10,657 bases of DNA from Cocleimonas sp. Lineage in GTDB: Bacteria; Pseudomonadota; Gammaproteobacteria; Thiotrichales; Thiotrichaceae. Every line of letters starts with the position of its first letter. The first letter of the stretch is position 1. The position numbers and the translations under genes are program-made. The DNA lies in assembly GCA_023146675.1 (NCBI GenBank), contig JAGLBQ010000159.1, forward strand, positions 1 through 10,657, read 5' to 3'. Positions 8,101 through 10,657 of this stretch are shown in pieces. Below the pieces are notes generated by a model. It did no database searches. It was not told the origin of the DNA and saw only the letters and a list, made by a program, of their open reading frames with translations.

Positions 8101-8648
8101 CGATTATCTTTTGCTTGTTCCGCTATCTTCTTCTCCGCCTCACGTGCTTGGCGGTTTTTATAATCAATATTATTTTGCAGCTTTTTAATCCGCTTAGCAT
8201 CATCCTTATTACTAAGCTGTTTGACGACAGGGCGTGGAATTAAGGTCTCATTAAATCGTTGGGCTTGCGGGGTTTGTTTAGCGTAATAAATCGCTAGATG
8301 CTGCAAAAAACGAAACAGGTATTTCAGTGAGGCTATCCCTTCTTGTTGCTTTACTGGTTTGCCATGAGCGGCAATATTTCCTATTTTTCGTATGAGATGC
8401 AACTCATTCAAAAGCGCTTGCTGAAACAGCTCAGTAAAACAATGCTCATGCATAAGCGTATTAAGATCAGCCTGCCAAGGGCGGCTAAGATTACGGTCAT
8501 TTTCATAAAGCCAATTAATCGCATTCTCTAAGGTACTACGGCAAAAAATAGCAGTGGCTCTCGGTGAATCAAAAGCAAAGCGTTCAGCCTCTATGGCATC
8601 AACATAGAGTTGCGGGAAATCAGCTCGAATAAATGTGAAATTGCTCAT
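5172..8648 (-). CDS. hsdR: Type I restriction-modification system restriction subunit HsdR (EcoAI/EcoEI-like)
   Basis: HsdR is the motor and nuclease subunit of a type I restriction enzyme. It works with HsdM and HsdS, translocates DNA using ATP and cuts unmethylated foreign DNA at a distance. The 1158-residue protein shows a DUF4145-like N-terminal domain (about 1-125), a charged coiled coil (about 146-206) and a PD-(D/E)xK nuclease (D265 in YADYVLW, then E280-A-K282). Next is an SF2 helicase with Walker A MATGSGKT (403-410), DEAH (503-506), TAT (528-530), DTGVDAPRV (714-722) and motif VI QMIGRGTR (739-746). The remaining 400 residues fit the EcoEI-type C-terminal domain. All catalytic motifs are intact and there is no frameshift. 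The start at 8648 follows AAGGG at 8656-8660. It is the last gene of the leftward locus. A 140-bp gap separates it from the ATPase gene upstream. Confidence 0.95.
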   Translation of the reverse strand: MSNFTFIRADFPQLYVDAIEAERFAFDSPRATAIFCRSTLENAINWLYENDRNLSRPWQADLNTLMHEHCFTELFQQALLNELHLIRKIGNIAAHGKPVKQQEGIASLKYLFRFLQHLAIYYAKQTPQAQRFNETLIPRPVVKQLSNKDDAKRIKKLQNNIDYKNRQAREAEKKIAEQAKDNRKLREQLEQEQNKIATLKKKREQSVDITTAVPLEVSEAETRRRYIDLYLKECGWDALREGYELEYEVRGMPTSTNPSGKGYADYVLWGDDGLPLAVIEAKKTMLDARNGKHQAVLYADCLEAMHGQRPVIFYSNGFETFLWDDQFYPERKVQGFYSKDELQLLIDRRRTRRDVREFEVNLAIAGDQRPYQLEAITRVAENSVTVNSEGELRGRSRRSLLVMATGSGKTRVSAAIVDMFSKCNWVKRVLFLADRNALVTQAKKAFNEHLPNLSAIDLTKEKEDDGTRVVFSTYPTIMNRIDGMGDNDARFYGVGHFDLIIVDEAHRSVYQKYGAIFDYFDAMLIGLTATPKSEVDYNTYGLFGIEDNNPTFAYELDSAVREGHLVPPRAISVPLKFMREGVKYSELPDKEKQQYEDKFGDPTQDETAAEIASSALYQWLFNTNTVDQVLHYLMTEGIKVQGEEKLGKTIIFAKNHHHAVFIEERFNNNYPEYSGNFLRVIDNYESKAQSLLEDFVDAHEENDPQIAVSVDMMDTGVDAPRVVNLVFFKPVKSATKYWQMIGRGTRLCAHLFGHGKHKKHFLIFDFCQNFEFFGETPDGIESKLVKSLTQKSFEAKLEIGLLIREKVERSEEENALAEGYLTELHQAVLALNHAGFRVKAQLKTVVEFSQAARWQQLSKSDMLEINPQISALIPANKEDDEFAKCFDVLILNYQLALLTGAYSTDSTIMKISNSASELLKKQNLDEIKAQVPLLKALQTEQFWQAVNVNRLDEVRLALRDLMKYLDKEKQVTIEISFEDSLDHDGIKEHDLIPAYGRLQTYQDRVASYVREHKDHLVIQKLKSNKPMTAMDLQTLEDILFDGATIGTKQDYIKHFGDKPLGEFIRGIVGLDVAAAQAAFATFIQAGNLRADQMTFINQIISYLTKNGMIDKKMLFEAPFTDLHDQSLFGIFEDADVSKVIRLIDQVNSNAVLEIRKVS

Positions 8649-8660
8649 TGCATTGCCCTT

Positions 8661-8698
8661 AATACCAATAGTAATGCTTGAGTATTAAGCATGGTATT
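8661..8698 (-). promoter_or_regulatory. Hairpin abutting the hsdR ribosome-binding site
   Basis: Two nested arms pair: AATACC (8661-8666) with GGTATT (8693-8698), and ATGCTT (8674-8679) with AAGCAT (8687-8692), with a 7-base bulge on one side and a 7-base loop. In the hsdR mRNA this stem ends directly against the Shine-Dalgarno AAGGG (8656-8660), so it could limit ribosome access, or as DNA act as an operator. The rest of the gap 8649-8788 is AT-rich. I see no convincing promoter there, only weak hexamer pairs. Confidence 0.45.
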
Positions 8699-8788
8699 TA
8701 AAAAATCAAATACTTAGTGTAATTTGAAACCAAGCACTTCTAATAAATAACACTTTTCTGTTTCATGAAGGATGCCTGAACATCTATA

Positions 8789-9904
8789 CTATTCATCCTG
8801 AAAATACAAAAATGGATTAGTAACTCTAATCCCCTCCTTATCATAAGGCTTATCCAAGCTTGCCACTATCTGCGTTGTTTTTTTAGGATTTAACCGCTTT
8901 TTATAATATTTCAATGCAGATGATATTCCATCATCGCTGTATTTAACTTCAATCAACTCCTCTAATTGCCCTTCTATAATCAGTGCGAAGTCCACTTCAC
9001 GTCCTTCTTTGTCGCGTATATAGCGTAATTCACAGCGATACCCTTCATGATCTTCCAAATAATGTAATCTCTTTAGCAAGTTGGTTGCGATTAGGTTTTC
9101 AAATTTAGCGCCTTTATCGCCAACTACATCCGCATTATCAAAAAAATAGACTTTCGGTGGTTTTAAAATAGCACGTGGAACGGATTGTGTATGAGGAATA
9201 ACCTTAAATAATAGGTACATACGCTCTAGCGATTCCAACCAAGACTTTGCAGTGAGTGGGCTAATTTGAATATCCTGAGCAAGATTAGAGACAACAACTA
9301 AACCGCCCACCCGAGCCCTTAATAAATCTAAAAATAGACGCAACCCCTGAATATTTTTAATACTCTCAAGATCACGAATATCTTCTTGCAAGACACGGTC
9401 AAAGCGCTCTTTTCGCCAGCGACGACTATCACGATGATTATTACTAAGAAAAGGTTCAGGAAAGCCGCCCATCGTCATTAGCCGTTGCAACGCTTGTTGC
9501 TTGTCAATTTCAATCGGCATTTCATTCAGCGTAAACGGGTGTAAACGCCAATAGTGATAACGCCCTAATAATGAATCCCCTCCTTGTCGATACACATCCA
9601 AGCGCGCGGAGCCTGTCACCAATATCTGATGATGATCGCCGATTACATCATAAAGCCCCTTGATCCAGCTTTTCCATTGTGGGTATTTATGTAGCTCATC
9701 AAAAATCAGTAGCGTATCATCCCTGCTCCATTTTTTTTGTAAGATAGCCTGACGATCTTCATCATAATCCCAGTTAAAATACCTCCCCTTCATGTCAGCT
9801 AAAAGGCTTTTAGCCAGCGTGGTTTTACCCACCTGTCTAGGACCACCAATAAAGACCATCTTCTTTTTTAAATCTTGTTTAATATCATTTGTTATATATC
9901 GCAT
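8789..9904 (-). CDS. AAA-family ATP-binding protein with C-terminal DUF4143-like nuclease-fold domain
   Basis: The 371-residue protein belongs to the AAA_14/DUF4143 type of single-gene ATPases. It has Walker A GGPRQVGKTT (20-29), Walker B LLIFDEL (65-71), a sensor-like TGSAR (97-101) and the family-typical GGFPEPF (146-152). A winged-helix-like middle follows (about 200-240). The C-terminal domain retains PD-(D/E)xK-like residues (E303, D305, then E319-V-K321), so it may bind or cut nucleic acid. The family's cellular role is largely unknown. Placement between hsdS and hsdR suggests a defence-related or passenger role; it is not a standard type I subunit. The ATG at 9904 has no Shine-Dalgarno. 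A promoter at 9914-9941 predicts a 5' end only about 3 bases upstream, i.e. a nearly leaderless mRNA. No obvious intrinsic terminator follows the stop. Confidence 0.85.
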   Translation of the reverse strand: MRYITNDIKQDLKKKMVFIGGPRQVGKTTLAKSLLADMKGRYFNWDYDEDRQAILQKKWSRDDTLLIFDELHKYPQWKSWIKGLYDVIGDHHQILVTGSARLDVYRQGGDSLLGRYHYWRLHPFTLNEMPIEIDKQQALQRLMTMGGFPEPFLSNNHRDSRRWRKERFDRVLQEDIRDLESIKNIQGLRLFLDLLRARVGGLVVVSNLAQDIQISPLTAKSWLESLERMYLLFKVIPHTQSVPRAILKPPKVYFFDNADVVGDKGAKFENLIATNLLKRLHYLEDHEGYRCELRYIRDKEGREVDFALIIEGQLEELIEVKYSDDGISSALKYYKKRLNPKKTTQIVASLDKPYDKEGIRVTNPFLYFQDE

Positions 9905-9908
9905 AACA

Positions 9909-9972
9909 TGGCTATTTTACAGTGTACTTCAAAAGGGTCAAGTCTGTTTTAAAGTACACTGTAAAATAGCCA
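9909..9972. repeat. Perfect 21-bp inverted repeat immediately upstream of the ATPase gene
   Basis: The segment 9909-9929 is the exact reverse complement of 9952-9972 (the arms begin TGGCTATTTTACAGTG and end AATAGCCA). After one mismatch, four more A-T pairs (9931-9934 with 9947-9950) can extend the stem, leaving a 12-base loop. Each arm contains its own short palindrome, TACAGTGTA (9918-9926) and TACACTGTA (9955-9963), 37 bp centre to centre, as expected for two operator sites of a dimeric regulator. The left arm ends 4 bases before the ATPase start codon. There is no T-run after the stem on the gene's strand, so it is not a typical terminator for hsdS. Confidence 0.92.
9914..9941 (-). promoter_or_regulatory. 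Sigma70-type promoter of the ATPase gene, inside the inverted repeat
   Basis: On the minus strand TTGACC (9941-9936, five of six matches) and TAAAAT (9919-9914, five of six matches) are 16 bp apart. The -35 lies in the loop of the inverted repeat and the -10 in the gene-proximal arm. Transcription should begin near 9907, about three bases before the ATG at 9904. A regulator binding the TACAnTGTA palindrome at 9918-9926 would cover the -10 element. Confidence 0.6.
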
Positions 9973-10027
9973 CTATGTACCTCTCGTTACGAGGTTCAGG
10001 TTTTATTAGTAACAAGCTACATGATGG

Positions 10028-10657
10028 CTATGATTTATTTATTGTTAATTCACCTTTAAAAGCACGTTGTAGCAGGCTATTAAATAGTGCTTCGGATTTT
10101 GCTAGGCTGGCTTGGGCTAGGTGTTTTTGTTGTTCGATTTTTTCTATGTGTTGGGCGAATTGCTTTTGTAGTTTGATGGGAGGAAAAACTATTTTTATAT
10201 TCTGTAGCTCCTGAGCATTAATGTTTGCCATACCTACAATGCTTTTGCACATATGATTTAATACTAACTTCCCATATTTAGAGTTCAGATAGCCCCAGAT
10301 GAAATATGGGTTAGCTTTTTCATTTGTTCGTACTCGTATTAGGTAACCTGCAATAGCCATTGCTTCATCTTCATTAAAAAGCCCCGTCTTACCAACTAAT
10401 TCTTTACTATTTGTTCTATTGAAAAGAATATCACCTCTTTTAGCTAAGAATTTGGGTTTTTCTTTTTCACTCAAATCAATGTATTTCAATGAACTAAAAT
10501 CCATTTCACCTTGGTAGGTAATATTATTCATTCTTAGATATGGATATTCACCTTTAGCCTGTGCTTTTGAGCTAGTCCCATAGTTTACTGATGATACTAA
10601 ATCACGAATTGTACCTTTTTCAAAATTATGCTGATTAGTCACAGGATCACCAAACAT
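10028..10657 (-). CDS. hsdS: Type I restriction-modification specificity subunit HsdS, C-terminal half (5' end outside window)
   Basis: HsdS reads the two-part target sequence and holds HsdM and HsdR together. The visible 210 codons (including stop) cover the second target recognition domain and the C-terminal conserved helix. Typical elements are KRGDILFNRTNSKELVGKTG (about 73-92), a NINAQELQNIKIVFPPIKLQ stretch (145-164), and the coiled helix ending SLLQRAFKGEL (194-204). The first visible residues, MFGDPVTN, are the motif that normally follows the central conserved helix. The ATG at the very edge is therefore an internal codon, and the gene continues to the right with the first recognition domain. 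hsdM is expected further upstream. The 123-bp gap to the ATPase gene contains the inverted repeat. By eye this gene is more AT-rich than hsdR, which is common for exchanged specificity genes. Confidence 0.9.
   Translation of the reverse strand: MFGDPVTNQHNFEKGTIRDLVSSVNYGTSSKAQAKGEYPYLRMNNITYQGEMDFSSLKYIDLSEKEKPKFLAKRGDILFNRTNSKELVGKTGLFNEDEAMAIAGYLIRVRTNEKANPYFIWGYLNSKYGKLVLNHMCKSIVGMANINAQELQNIKIVFPPIKLQKQFAQHIEKIEQQKHLAQASLAKSEALFNSLLQRAFKGELTINKS

Noticed and set aside
9979..9995. Hairpin ACCTC/GAGGT as a terminator for hsdS
   Set aside because: Short stem and no T-run on the hsdS strand after it.
9792..10214. Rightward ORF of 140 codons running through the ATPase start, the inverted repeat and the hsdS 3' end
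   Set aside because: It lies opposite two well-recognised genes, its translation has no recognisable domain and there is no ribosome site; it is a shadow reading frame.
10655..10657. ATG at the window edge as the true hsdS start
   Set aside because: The residues that follow (MFGDPVTN) are the internal motif after the central conserved helix of HsdS, so the protein begins further right.
1..10657. CRISPR arrays, tRNA or rRNA genes, insertion sequences
   Set aside because: I saw no regularly spaced repeats, no tRNA-like cloverleaf arms, no rRNA sequence and no transposase reading frame in the window.

Overview
The window looks like chromosome, or possibly a large plasmid, of a moderately AT-rich proteobacterium. 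A nap gene order of napA-napG-napH-napB-napC is typical of Gammaproteobacteria. The protein style (for example the NapA C-terminus) would suit an environmental or sulfur-oxidising gammaproteobacterium, but the genus cannot be fixed from the sequence alone.

Left part (1-3770, + strand): the distal part of a periplasmic nitrate reductase operon. It starts inside napA (molybdenum catalytic subunit). It continues with napG and napH (Fe-S quinol-oxidation module), napB (diheme electron donor to NapA) and napC (tetraheme membrane quinol dehydrogenase). napD and napF are not present and are presumably upstream. NapC and NapGH are two routes by which quinol electrons can reach NapB/NapA in the periplasm. 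A 151-bp gap between napA and napG can fold into a closed multi-branch structure. The napH-napB gap holds a Fur-box-like sequence. A strong bidirectional terminator (3741-3767) closes the operon.

Middle (3782-5171): on the opposite strand lies a gene for a phage/genomic-island type replication protein with an N-terminal winged helix like phage replication protein O. To its right is a 280-bp non-coding stretch. On the + strand it shows promoter-like hexamers, a long imperfect stem and a terminator-like hairpin, which together could be a small RNA.

Right part (5172-10657, - strand): a type I restriction-modification locus read from right to left. It contains the 3' half of hsdS (specificity subunit, cut by the window edge), an inserted AAA-family ATPase gene of the AAA_14/DUF4143 type, and hsdR of the EcoAI/EcoEI-like family. 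hsdM is not in the window and is expected further right. The ATPase gene has its own regulatory unit: a perfect 21-bp inverted repeat that carries a good sigma70-type promoter and predicts a nearly leaderless mRNA with no Shine-Dalgarno sequence.

Overall the window is a junction between a core respiratory operon and an accessory, probably horizontally acquired, island of replication-initiator-like and restriction genes. The least ordinary parts are the ATPase with its palindromic leaderless promoter inside the R-M locus, the structured napA-napG gap, and the possible small RNA beside the replication-protein gene.
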